Part shown: positions 1 through 7,772 of the stretch, in pieces
How positions within the stretch are numbered: position 1 is the stretch's first letter
How the letters are laid out: the number at the start of each line of letters is the position of its first letter
Assembly (NCBI RefSeq): GCF_003053725.1
Contig: NZ_QAYC01000007.1
Location: forward strand, 162,306-226,305
Source: Rhodovulum kholense
GTDB taxonomy: Bacteria > Pseudomonadota > Alphaproteobacteria > Rhodobacterales > Rhodobacteraceae
Length of the DNA: 64,000 bases
Reading direction: 5' to 3'
Notes under the pieces: model-generated
Told to the model about the DNA's origin: nothing
The model's input: the letters and a program-made list of their open reading frames with translations, nothing else
Databases searched by the model: none
Translations under genes and position numbers: made by a program

Positions 1-238
1 TCCGGTACAGCCAGGCCGCGACGCTGCCCCGGCCCGGATCGTACAGCCCAGCGCGGTGCCAGGCCCGCAGGAACACCTCCTGGGTCACGTCTTCCGCCTC
101 CGATCCGACCGTCAGCGCCTGCGCGGCATAGCGCCGGAGCCCCGGTCCGAAAAGCGTCACCAGCCGGGCCAGCGCGCCGCGCTCGCCCCGGGTCAGCGCC
201 GCCATCAGCGCCTCTGCCTCGTCCTGCCGCGGGTCCAT
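1..238 (-). CDS. ECF-type RNA polymerase sigma factor, N-terminal part (cut by window edge)
   Basis: This frame runs off the left edge, so only the first 79 codons are visible. The peptide starts MDPRQDEAEALMAAL and continues through a typical sigma-70 region 2: a helix with LARLVTLFGPGLRRYAAQ, then EAEDVTQEVFLRAWHRAGLYDP, close to the consensus DAEDLVQEVFLRAW. The last visible residues (GSVAAWLYR) match the start of the region 2 to region 4 linker. ECF sigma factors direct RNA polymerase to small envelope or stress regulons. The gene lies downstream of two secreted-protein genes on the same strand and may be cotranscribed with them. No anti-sigma gene is visible on this side; it could lie beyond the edge. 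Confidence 0.88.
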   Translation of the reverse strand, partial: MDPRQDEAEALMAALTRGERGALARLVTLFGPGLRRYAAQALTVGSEAEDVTQEVFLRAWHRAGLYDPGRGSVAAWLYR

Positions 239-294
239 GCCCGGCTGCCCCCGGCCCCCGATGCGGCGGATCGCGCCGCACCGGAGCGCCGCCC

Positions 295-600
295 CTAGCG
301 CGACACGGTCACGGTGCGAGACCGGTCGCGGGTCTGACCGTTCGGCCCGGTCCGGTCGACCGTGGTCGTCGAGCTTCCAGGCTCGGAGGTCCGGAACCGG
401 GTCTTCGAGGCGGTCTGTCCGTTCGCCCCGGTCGCGGTTGTGGTGGTTTCGCAACTGGCCGCGCCATTGCCGCGCAGACAGGTGCGGTCCTTGCTGAGGG
501 TACCGCCATTGGCGCCCGTCACGGTGACGCTCTGGCCAAGCGCGGGCAGCGCCACGCCAAGCGGCAGGGTCAGGGCAAGAACAAGGGTCAGGGATCTCAT
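295..600 (-). CDS. Small secreted protein with Asn-Gly repeats, unknown function
   Basis: A 101-residue protein with a clear signal peptide (MRSLTLVLALTLPLGVALPALG, predicted cleavage before QSV). The mature part is low-complexity and Thr/Arg-rich, with an imperfect repeat around TGANGGT, TGANGQT and TGPNGQT, each followed by a basic Ser/Thr stretch. The two cysteines (CLRGNGAASC) could form one disulfide. A good Shine-Dalgarno sequence (AAAGGAGA) precedes the ATG. The first residues MRSLTL are shared with the EF-hand protein just upstream. I do not recognise an enzyme family; a surface or periplasmic structural role is only a guess. Confidence 0.72.
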   Translation of the reverse strand: MRSLTLVLALTLPLGVALPALGQSVTVTGANGGTLSKDRTCLRGNGAASCETTTTATGANGQTASKTRFRTSEPGSSTTTVDRTGPNGQTRDRSRTVTVSR

Positions 601-629
601 GGGATGTCTCCTTTCCGGTCAGTCGGGGA

Positions 630-1019
630 TCAGCCGCGGCCGCGCGACAGCGCCCGGGTCAGGCGCGCCAGCTCGTCGCTGGACAGCACGCCGTCGCCAT
701 TGCGGTCGAGCTTGCCGAAGGCGCGCCCGGCGGCCACGAACTCGGCCTCGGTGACGACGCCATCGCCATTGGCGTCGCGGCTCATCGCCCGGCCGCCATC
801 GCCACGGCCCTTGCCCGTGGCAGACAGCTCGGCCGCGTCGAGCCGGCCATCGCCATTGCCGTCGAGCCGGGCAAAGGCCTCTTTCTGCAGCGCTTCGAAC
901 TCGGCACGCGACAGGGCGCCATCGCCGTTCCGGTCGTACGCGGCCAGCAGATCGGATTGCGCCAGGGCCGGGGCGGCAAGGCCTGCGGCACAGACCGCCG
1001 CCAGGGTCAGGGATCGCAT
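630..1019 (-). CDS. Secreted EF-hand calcium-binding protein
   Basis: A 129-residue protein with a signal peptide (MRSLTLAAVCAAGLAAPALAQ) and four EF-hand loops in the mature part: DRNGDGALSRAEF, DGNGDGRLDAAEL, DANGDGVVTEAEF and DRNGDGVLSSDEL. Each has the Asp/Asn-x-Asn-Gly-Asp-Gly pattern and a terminal Glu expected for calcium coordination. The ATG at 1019 was chosen over an in-frame start further upstream because of the strong GAAGGAGA ribosome site and because the signal peptide begins there. It probably acts as a periplasmic calcium-binding protein. It is the first of three same-strand genes leading to the ECF sigma factor. Confidence 0.88.
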   Translation of the reverse strand: MRSLTLAAVCAAGLAAPALAQSDLLAAYDRNGDGALSRAEFEALQKEAFARLDGNGDGRLDAAELSATGKGRGDGGRAMSRDANGDGVVTEAEFVAAGRAFGKLDRNGDGVLSSDELARLTRALSRGRG

Positions 1020-1234
1020 CGGGGTCTCCTTCGATTGCGTCGTTCCCTTCCAATACGCAGGCCGCGCGCCCTTCCTACGCGGCGGTCCCGATTTTTTCCC
1101 AAGGCCGGGTCCCGGACCCGCACTCGGCGGGCTCTCGCCCGGCACGCCCGGTCCCGGCCACGCGCCCTAGGCGCGGCCCTGCGGCCCGGCTATCCAGAGG
1201 CGAACAGGAACGCACCGCGCGGGAGGCCCGGACC

Positions 1235-2455
1235 ATGACCATCGCAAGACGCCCGTTTTTGCAGGGCCTCGCCGCCATGGCCCTGTCGGCCTGCAATGTC
1301 GGGCCCATTGCCGGGACGTCGCCGCGCGCCGTCGCCAACCCCGCCTTCGACGCCTGGCGCCGCAGCTTTCGGCCGCGCGCGGCGGCGGCGGGGATTTCGG
1401 CCGCCACGCTCGACCGGGCGCTGGGTCGCGCGGGCTATCTGCCCGAGGTGATCGAGAAAGACCGCAACCAGACCGAATTCACCCGCAGCCTCGAGGATTA
1501 CCTGGCCATCGCCGCCTCGGACGAGCGGGTCGCGACCGGCCGGGCGATGCTGGCCCGCCATGCCCGGCCCCTTGCCGCGATCGAGGCGCGCTACGGCGTC
1601 GAGGCGCCGGTGGTGACCGCCATCTGGGGGCTCGAAAGCCGCTATGGCGCGCGGCGCGGCGACATTCCGGTCGTCTCGGCGCTGGCGACGCTGGCCTTCG
1701 ACGGGCGTCGCGGCCGGTTCTTCGAGGGGCAGCTGATCGCCGCGCTGAAGATCCTCGACCGGGGCGACGTCACCTCCGGGCGGATGACCGGAAGCTGGGC
1801 GGGCGCGATGGGCCACACGCAATTCATTCCGACCTCGTATCTGGCCTATGCGGTCGATTTCGACGGCGACGGGCGGCGCGACATCTGGTCGGAGGACCCG
1901 ACCGACGCGCTGGCCTCGACGGCGGCCTATCTGCAGCGGTCGGGCTGGCGCCACGGCCAGCCCTGGGGGACCGAGGTCCGCCTGCCCGAAACGCTCGACC
2001 TGGCCCGAACCGGGCGTGGGCGCAAGCAGGAGGCCGGCGCCTGGTCGGCGCAGGGCGTGACGCGGGCCGATGGCCGACCGCTGCCCCGCGCGGGCGCCAC
2101 CGCGATCCTGGCCCCGGCCGGGCGGCAAGGCCCGGCCTTCGCGCTGTTTCCGAATTTCGAGGTGATCCTGCGCTACAACAACGCGGTCAATTACGGCATC
2201 GGCATCGGCCATCTGTCGGACCGCCTGGCGGGCGGCCCGCCGCTGTCGCGGGCCTTCCCGCCCGATGCGACCGGCATGACGCTGGAAGACCGCAAGGATC
2301 TGCAGCGGCGGCTGACCGCCGCCGGGTTCGACACCGAAGGCTCCGACGGGGTGATCGGCCCGAAGACCGAGGACGCGATCCGGGCCTATCAGGCACGCAA
2401 CGGGCTGCCGGTCACCGGCACCCCCTCGCCCGCGCTTCTGGCGCGGCTGCGCTAG
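1235..2455 (+). CDS. Lytic murein transglycosylase, MltB family, with peptidoglycan-binding domain
   Basis: A 406-residue lipoprotein candidate; the lipobox LSAC lies at about residues 17-20 after a short Arg-containing signal sequence. Residues of roughly 35-330 form an SLT_2/MltB catalytic domain: the probable catalytic Glu sits in IWGLESRYG, followed by GAMGHTQFIPTSYL, which is typical of this family. The C-terminal 60 residues (LQRRLTAAGFDTEGSDGVIG then TEDAIRAYQARNGLP) are a PG_binding_1 domain. It should cleave the glycan strand between MurNAc and GlcNAc, giving anhydro-MurNAc ends, in the periplasm. It is transcribed alone and followed by a strong hairpin. Confidence 0.93.
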   Translation: MTIARRPFLQGLAAMALSACNVGPIAGTSPRAVANPAFDAWRRSFRPRAAAAGISAATLDRALGRAGYLPEVIEKDRNQTEFTRSLEDYLAIAASDERVATGRAMLARHARPLAAIEARYGVEAPVVTAIWGLESRYGARRGDIPVVSALATLAFDGRRGRFFEGQLIAALKILDRGDVTSGRMTGSWAGAMGHTQFIPTSYLAYAVDFDGDGRRDIWSEDPTDALASTAAYLQRSGWRHGQPWGTEVRLPETLDLARTGRGRKQEAGAWSAQGVTRADGRPLPRAGATAILAPAGRQGPAFALFPNFEVILRYNNAVNYGIGIGHLSDRLAGGPPLSRAFPPDATGMTLEDRKDLQRRLTAAGFDTEGSDGVIGPKTEDAIRAYQARNGLPVTGTPSPALLARLR

Positions 2456-2464
2456 AGACAGAAA

Positions 2465-2486
2465 CGCCCGGCCAGAGGGCCGGGCG
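2465..2486 (+). terminator. Hairpin between converging genes, probably bidirectional
   Basis: A perfect 9-bp inverted repeat (CGCCCGGCC, loop AGAG, GGCCGGGCG) begins 10 bases after the transglycosylase stop. The leftward gene set ends at 2524, so the hairpin lies between converging transcripts. No long T run follows on the plus strand; on the minus strand it is followed by TTTCTG. Confidence 0.7.
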
Positions 2487-2523
2487 CCTCACTGTCGCGC
2501 CGGAACACCGGGCACTCGTCACG

Positions 2524-2781
2524 TCACTCCTTGCGGCGCTCGGTGATCTCGAGATCGGCGTTCAGGTCCATGTCGTACTGGCCATCGGCACAGAAAACGT
2601 CGTCAAGCTCGAAGCCTCCGTTGTCCTCGGCCTCGATATCGGCGGGGTCCATCTCGCATTGCATGTCGGCCAGCATCGCCGCGATCCGATCGGCGGTTTC
2701 GGCCGGGACGGCCTCGTCGGCCAGCGCCGGGGTCAGCGCGGCCGGGGCCAGCAGGGCGGCAAGAACAAGCGGTCTGATCAT
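2524..2781 (-). CDS. Small secreted PepSY-like protein
   Basis: An 85-residue protein with a signal peptide (MIRPLVLAALLAPAALTPALA, cleavage before DEAVPAE). The mature part is very acidic, with two cysteines (MQCEMD, VFCADG) and a C-terminal stretch GQYDMDLNADLEITERRKE that resembles the final strand of PepSY domains. That assignment is an inference from pattern only. The ATG at 2781 has a strong GAGGAGA ribosome site, better than the upstream in-frame start. It is 16 bases downstream of the preceding gene and is the last gene of the PQQ-associated operon. Confidence 0.72.
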   Translation of the reverse strand: MIRPLVLAALLAPAALTPALADEAVPAETADRIAAMLADMQCEMDPADIEAEDNGGFELDDVFCADGQYDMDLNADLEITERRKE

Positions 2782-2797
2782 CGGGGTCTCCTCAGGG

Positions 2798-3253
2798 TCA
2801 ACGGATGGCAAGGACGACGCGCTGGCTGTCGCCGCTGCTGCCGGGGATCTTCAGCTCGTAGCTGCCCGGCTTGATCGCGACGAAGGACAGCCGGACGGTT
2901 CCGGCGGCGTCGAATTCAAGGCTGTCGATGGCCATCGGACGCACCTCGATATCCTCGATGACGATCTCGTTCATCCAGATCGCGCGAAAGAAATCGGGCC
3001 CCTGCAAGGCCAGTTCGGCCGATCCGTCGGCGGTCACGTGCAACTCGTAATAGGCACCCGATTGCAACTCGACCGGGCCGTCGCCCGCGTAAAGCGGCTG
3101 GCCCGAGGCCAGCGTCAGCTCGATCGGCGCGCCGCGGTTGCATTTGGCCAGAAGCCCGGCAAAGCCGAACTGGTCGCAGAGCGGCGCGGCAAAGCCGGGG
3201 GCCGCGGCCGGCGCCGCAGCCAGAACGGCCAGCGCGAAGGCGATGGGTCTCAA
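2798..3253 (-). CDS. Periplasmic protein of the PQQ-linked gene set, unknown function
   Basis: A 151-residue protein with an Ala-rich signal peptide (cleavage probably at GFAAP) and a mature part that looks beta-rich, resembling a small cupredoxin-like or Ig-like fold (ELQSGAYYELHVTADG ... SFVAIKPGSYELKIPG). No metal-binding set typical of blue copper proteins is visible. The start appears to be TTG at 3253, preceded by AGGGAGGA. It lies 33 bases after the beta-propeller gene. Its place suggests a role with quinoprotein alcohol dehydrogenases in the periplasm, but the family is not recognised. Confidence 0.7.
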   Translation of the reverse strand: MRPIAFALAVLAAAPAAAPGFAAPLCDQFGFAGLLAKCNRGAPIELTLASGQPLYAGDGPVELQSGAYYELHVTADGSAELALQGPDFFRAIWMNEIVIEDIEVRPMAIDSLEFDAAGTVRLSFVAIKPGSYELKIPGSSGDSQRVVLAIR

Positions 3254-3286
3254 GTCTGTTCCTCCCTGTCTTGGTCTTCTTTCCTG

Positions 3287-4273
3287 TCAGTCCGGTGCGA
3301 CCGCCACCCCCCAGGGTTGCTGGCCGACCTGAACCGACCGGATCACTTCCAGCGCGGCCACGTCAATGATCGAGACGTCGTTGGAATTGCCGTTGGTGGT
3401 GATCAGATGGCTCTGGTCGGGGGTGAAGGCCATCTGCCAGACGCGCTGGCCGACCAGCAGATAATCGAGCACCTCGTCTGTCGCCCCGTCGATCACCGCG
3501 ACCCGGTTGGCGGGGCCCAGCGCCACGAAGACCCGCGCGGCGTCCGAGGTGATGGCGATGCCCACCGGCTGCAGCCATTCGGGCAGGACGCCCGGCACCT
3601 CGAAGTCGATCTTGCGGACGATGGCGGGCGGCTCGGCGGTCATGTCGATCACGCTGACCGTGCCGCCGATCTCGGCGCTGACGTAAAGCTTGGTGCCGTC
3701 CTCGGTGAAGGCGGCAAAGCGCGGGCGCTGGTCGACCAGCACGTTATGGACGATCTCGTAGGTTTCGGCGTCGATGAAATGCGCCATGTTGGTGGTTTCC
3801 GAGGTGTTGATCACCACGCGGGCGTCGGGGCTGATCGCCATGCCCTCGGGCTCGACCCCCACGGGCACCTCGGCCAGCACGGCATGGGTCTCGGTATCGA
3901 CCACGGTCACCAGGTTGTCGTCCTCGTTGGCGATGTAAAGCGGGTTGCCCGAGGGGTGCAGCACGAACAGTTCGGGGTCGGGTCCCGATGGCAGGGTGTG
4001 CATCTCCTCGAAGGTTCGGGGATCGAAGACCCGCACCAGATCGTCATCCGAGGCGCAGACGTAAAGTTCGCTGCCATCGGGGGCGATGGTGATGCCGCGC
4101 GGACGGTTGCCCGCGGGAAATTCGGCGATCACCTCCCAGGTCGCGCTGTCGAGCACGCTGACGGTGTTGCCCTTCTCGTTGGTCACGAAGACGTTGCCCG
4201 CGGCGGCAGGCAGGGTGGCGGCCGCGACGGAACCGGCGGCCAGAAGAGCGGCGCGAAACATCGGTATCCTCAT
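3287..4273 (-). CDS. YVTN-type beta-propeller protein, PQQ-dependent catabolism-associated
   Basis: A 328-residue periplasmic protein: signal peptide MRIPMFRAALLAAGSVAAATLPAAA, then a series of about seven blades with YVTN/cytochrome d1-like repeats (NVFVTNEKGNTVSVLD, PRGITIAPDGSELYVCAS, PLYIANEDDNLVTVVD, KLYVSAEIGGTVSVID, RVFVALGPANRVAVID). Proteins of this form are known from gene clusters for PQQ-dependent alcohol oxidation in methylotrophs and related bacteria. The start overlaps the stop of the upstream ABC-binding-protein gene by four bases (ATGA), indicating translational coupling. The biochemical role is unclear, possibly a partner or scaffold of the quinoprotein. Confidence 0.85.
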   Translation of the reverse strand: MRIPMFRAALLAAGSVAAATLPAAAGNVFVTNEKGNTVSVLDSATWEVIAEFPAGNRPRGITIAPDGSELYVCASDDDLVRVFDPRTFEEMHTLPSGPDPELFVLHPSGNPLYIANEDDNLVTVVDTETHAVLAEVPVGVEPEGMAISPDARVVINTSETTNMAHFIDAETYEIVHNVLVDQRPRFAAFTEDGTKLYVSAEIGGTVSVIDMTAEPPAIVRKIDFEVPGVLPEWLQPVGIAITSDAARVFVALGPANRVAVIDGATDEVLDYLLVGQRVWQMAFTPDQSHLITTNGNSNDVSIIDVAALEVIRSVQVGQQPWGVAVAPD

Positions 4274-5496
4274 TCCTTGAAGGCGGTGCAGGCGGATTCG
4301 GGCCGGTCGAGCCCCAGCGTGTCGAGCGACGAGACCTGATGCAGGAAGCCTTCCTGCGGCGAGACGCTGACGGTCATCCGCCCGGTCGCCAGCAGGATCG
4401 GCTGGCGCAACTGGCCGTTCCAGGGCCGAAAACTCACCGGCTGGCCCTTGAAGGCCGCGAGCGCAAAGGCGTCGCCCAGCGCATAGGCCCGGATCTTGGC
4501 CGGATCGGCCGAGCCGGTGCGGGTCACGGCCTCGCCGATCACCCGAAGCGCCAGCCAGGCCTGGTAGTCTTCCTCGCGCATCGGTCGGCCCGCGAGCTTT
4601 TCGAACCGGGTCTGCAACTGGGTCGCGCCCCAGGATTCATGCGTCGGCGCCCAGGTCAGGGGCCGCAGCCCCGCCGAGCCCGCGACCGGCGCGGGCGACC
4701 AGAGGTTAAAGGGCAGGTAGTCCGCGAAGTAATCGGTCGCGTCAGCGGCCAGCACCACGTCATGGGCGGGCAGGTCCTGGGTGAAGACCGGCAATTGCCG
4801 CTGCACCAGCACATGGCCCGAATCGGACACCCGCGAGCCGCCGGTATCCTCGAAGACCTTTTCCGCGACGATCTCGGCCCCGAACTTGGCGGCAGAGGCG
4901 CGATAGGCCTCGGCCAGCGCCCGGTCGGCCGGGTTCGATCCCTCGATCAGCGCCCAGTCGGTCCATTTCTTCCAGACAAGGAACTGGGTCAGCGCATCGG
5001 CCCGCATCGCGTCGCTGGGCGCCACGTGCAGAAGGTTCGCGCGGCATGCTTCGCTGCGCAGTGCCCGGTCGCCGTCCGTCGCATTGAAAAGCAGCGCATC
5101 AGGCGGCGCCGCATCTGCCAGCGCCAGCAATTCGGGTGTGCGCGCCATCACCACGAACAGCCGGACGCCGCGATCCAGAAGCCCGCGAAACGCCTCGTCC
5201 GCGTCCTCGGGCGGCACGCTCAGCGCCACCGTGTCGTAGCTTTGTCCCAGAAATCCGCCGGTTGTGGTGTTGTCCATGGTCGCAAGCTGCGCGCCCGCGA
5301 GCCCCAGATCGGGCACCGGCAGGTCGATCCGGGACAGCGGGAGGAGAGAGGGGTACTCGATCCTCAGCACGGCGGTACGCACCTCCTGCGCGGCGGCAGG
5401 GAGTGTCGCCGCTGCGGTCAGCAGGGCGAAGACCACCCCCCGCCACCGCAGGCACAGGTTAAAGAGGCAAGACCAACCTCCTGGCACGACCGCCAT
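4270..5496 (-). CDS. ABC-type substrate-binding protein, PQQ-dependent catabolism-associated
   Basis: About 408 residues, with a signal peptide (hydrophobic stretch GVVFALLTAAATLPAAAQ) and a branched-chain-amino-acid-like periplasmic binding fold (VRTAVLRIEYPSLLPLS, TTTGGFLGQSYDTVAL, FLVWKKWTDWALIEGSNPAD, HDVVLAADATDYFADYLPFN). This matches the substrate-binding component often encoded with PQQ-dependent alcohol dehydrogenases. The usual ATPase and permease genes are not next to it here. Two starts are possible, 5511 and 5496; 5496 has the better spaced site (AGGGGGG, five bases). It is first in the leftward operon and divergent from the two-component system at 5673. Confidence 0.82.
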   Translation of the reverse strand: MAVVPGGWSCLFNLCLRWRGVVFALLTAAATLPAAAQEVRTAVLRIEYPSLLPLSRIDLPVPDLGLAGAQLATMDNTTTGGFLGQSYDTVALSVPPEDADEAFRGLLDRGVRLFVVMARTPELLALADAAPPDALLFNATDGDRALRSEACRANLLHVAPSDAMRADALTQFLVWKKWTDWALIEGSNPADRALAEAYRASAAKFGAEIVAEKVFEDTGGSRVSDSGHVLVQRQLPVFTQDLPAHDVVLAADATDYFADYLPFNLWSPAPVAGSAGLRPLTWAPTHESWGATQLQTRFEKLAGRPMREEDYQAWLALRVIGEAVTRTGSADPAKIRAYALGDAFALAAFKGQPVSFRPWNGQLRQPILLATGRMTVSVSPQEGFLHQVSSLDTLGLDRPESACTAFKE

Positions 5497-5672
5497 CCGT
5501 TCCCCCCTCATCTCCTCCTCTGTCTGGCTAGCACGGCCCGGCGCCGCCGTTCCTCCCCTTTCTGGCCGGGAAGATTCGGCAATCCCGGGGTCCGGTTTTC
5601 CCGCTTCGACCTTTGGGCAATCGACCGGAGCCGCGCGAGTCGCTATGCTTGGCGGATCAGGGAGGAGTGCGG

Positions 5673-7076
5673 ATGGTGGATCGGCTGCACCTGCGCTGGC
5701 AGGTCGTGCTCTGTGTGGGTCTGATGCAGCTGGCAGCACTTGGGCTGGCGGCAAGCGTGCTGCTTTACAATGCGCGCCGGGCCGTCGACCTGGAAATGTC
5801 GGCTGCGGAATCCGGGGCGCGGGCGCAGGTGATCGCGGCCGTTGGCGCGGCCCTGCGCAGCCTGCCGCCGGATCAGGTTCTGGCTGGGCTGTCCGAGACG
5901 CTGGTCGAGCCGCGCCATGTGCGGATCGCCCTCTTCGACGCCCGCACCGGCGCGCTTCCGGTCACCCGGGCCGAGGCCCGCGACCAGCGCGGCGCCGAAG
6001 CGGGCGCGCGCGCGGCGCCGCACTGGTTCAGCGACCTGGTGATGCCGGCAGAGCAGGAAACCCGACTGCCGGTCCTGGTCAACGGCACCGATTATGGCTT
6101 CGTCTCGATCACCGCCGCGCCCAAGGACGAAATCGATGAGGTCTGGGAAGACGCGGCGGCCTTGCTCTGGGCGCTGGGGATCGGCTTCGGGGTGACGGTC
6201 GTCGCGCTGGTGGTGCTGATCCGCCGGGCGCTCGGCCCCCTCGACACGCTGAACCGGGGCCTCGGCGCGCTGAGGGGCGGCGCGCTGACGACCCGGATTT
6301 CGGGCGTGCCCAGTCCCGATTTCCAGCCGCTGGTGGGCGGCTTCAACGACCTTGCCTGCAGCCTGGAGACCAGCGAGGCCGACCGGGCCGCGCTGGCCCG
6401 CAAGATCGTCGCGCTGAGTGACGCCGAACGCCGTTCGATCGCGATGGAGCTGCATGACGAATTCGGCCCCTGCCTTTTCGGTCTCAAGGTCAAGGCGGGC
6501 GCCATTGCCCGCGCAGCGCTGAAAAGCGGCGACGATACGCTGCTGCGCGACGCCCAGACCGTGACCGCCATCGTGGACCAGATCCAGACCGCGAATACCC
6601 GGCTGCTGACCACGCTCCGGCCGATGACGGTGGGCCAGTTGCCGCTGGTCGAGGCACTGGGCGACATGATCGACGGGTTCCAGAGCACCCATACCGGAAT
6701 CAAGTGGGACATCGCCCTGCCCGACCGCCTGCCCGAGACCGAGGAAATCGTCGATCTGACCGCCTATCGCTTCGTGCAGGAGGGCGTCACCAACGCACTG
6801 CGCCATGGCCGCCCGCGCCGCGTCCGGGTCGAGGTGCAGCCGCATGAACTTCCCGGCCGGGTCGAGGTGCTGTATCTGACCGTCGAGGACGATGGCCTCG
6901 GCCTGTCCGAGCGCGCGGTCGAGGGCCGCGGCCTGACCGCGATGCGCGACCGGGTGCGGGCGCTGGGCGGAACGCTCGATCTGGGACGCCGCCAGGCCGG
7001 AGGGACCCGGCTTTCGGCGATCCTGCCGCTGACCCGGCACCTGGCCGCCCGCGTCGAACCCGAGCCCGCCCGATGA
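5673..7076 (+). CDS. Sensor histidine kinase, NarX/FlhS-like
   Basis: 467 residues. A first membrane helix (VVLCVGLMQLAALGLAASVLL) is followed by a periplasmic region of about 130 residues, a second helix (ALGIGFGVTVVALVVLI), a HAMP-like linker, and a HisKA_3 domain whose phosphorylated His is in ERRSIAMELHDEFGPCLFGLK. The HATPase domain shows the N box (QEGVTNALRHG) and G boxes (VEDDGLGLS, GRGLTAMRDRVRALGG). The start at 5673 follows GGGAGGAG. It overlaps the response-regulator gene by four bases. By family and by its PQQ-related neighbours it resembles FlhS, which senses C1 or alcohol metabolism in Paracoccus; the ligand here is an inference. Confidence 0.9.
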   Translation: MVDRLHLRWQVVLCVGLMQLAALGLAASVLLYNARRAVDLEMSAAESGARAQVIAAVGAALRSLPPDQVLAGLSETLVEPRHVRIALFDARTGALPVTRAEARDQRGAEAGARAAPHWFSDLVMPAEQETRLPVLVNGTDYGFVSITAAPKDEIDEVWEDAAALLWALGIGFGVTVVALVVLIRRALGPLDTLNRGLGALRGGALTTRISGVPSPDFQPLVGGFNDLACSLETSEADRAALARKIVALSDAERRSIAMELHDEFGPCLFGLKVKAGAIARAALKSGDDTLLRDAQTVTAIVDQIQTANTRLLTTLRPMTVGQLPLVEALGDMIDGFQSTHTGIKWDIALPDRLPETEEIVDLTAYRFVQEGVTNALRHGRPRRVRVEVQPHELPGRVEVLYLTVEDDGLGLSERAVEGRGLTAMRDRVRALGGTLDLGRRQAGGTRLSAILPLTRHLAARVEPEPAR

Positions 7077-7699
7077 CGCGCTCCGCACTGATCGTCGACG
7101 ATCACCCCGTGACCCATATCGGCTGCGGCCAGTTGCTGCGCGATTTGGGCTATGACGAGATCCTCGAGGCCCTGAACGAGCGCATCGCTTACCGTCTGGC
7201 CGAAACCTGCCGCCCCGGTCTGATCGTGCTCGACCTCGGCATGCCCGGCCCCGGCGGGCTGAACATGATCGGCCCCCTGCTGGCCCGCGCACCGGACGCC
7301 GCCATCCTCGTCTTCACGATGAACGAGCAGGCGGTTTTCGCGGCCAAGGCTTTGGAGGCCGGTGCGCGGGGCTATCTGTCTAAGAACTCGGCACCCGAGG
7401 ATTTTCTCGAGGCGGTGCGGACGCTTGAACGGGGCGACATCTTCCTGCCGCACAGGCTGGCCGTTTCGGTCGCCTCGATGAAGATCGGCGGCAAGTCCGA
7501 TCCGCTGAGCGCCCTGACCGAGCGCGAGCATCAGGTGCTGCGGCTGCTGGGCCGGGGCGAGGATCTGCAGTCGATCGCCAATGCGCTGTGCATCAGCTAC
7601 AAGACCGCGGCGAACACCAGCTCGCAGCTCAAGCGCAAGCTCGGCCTGCGCAACACCACCGAACTGATCCGGCTGGCCATCGAAACGGGGCTGAGCTGA
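7073..7699 (+). CDS. LuxR/NarL-family response regulator, FlhR-like
   Basis: 208 residues. The receiver domain has the acidic pair in IVDDHP, the phosphoacceptor Asp in LIVLDLGMPGPGG, a Thr in LVFTMNE and the conserved Lys in GYLSKNS. The C-terminal LuxR domain reads LTEREHQVLRLLGRGEDLQSI then ALCISYKTAANTSSQLKRKL. It forms a coupled pair with the kinase (ATGA overlap at 7073). In Paracoccus, FlhRS controls formaldehyde, methanol and methylamine oxidation genes; the divergent PQQ-associated operon at 5.5 kb is the obvious candidate target. Confidence 0.92.
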   Translation: MTRSALIVDDHPVTHIGCGQLLRDLGYDEILEALNERIAYRLAETCRPGLIVLDLGMPGPGGLNMIGPLLARAPDAAILVFTMNEQAVFAAKALEAGARGYLSKNSAPEDFLEAVRTLERGDIFLPHRLAVSVASMKIGGKSDPLSALTEREHQVLRLLGRGEDLQSIANALCISYKTAANTSSQLKRKLGLRNTTELIRLAIETGLS

Positions 7700-7772
7700 C
7701 CCCCGCCGTCATGCCAGCGTCACAGCACGGCGGCAGGACGGTCGCATCGCAAGGCGCGAAGGACCGGTGGCC

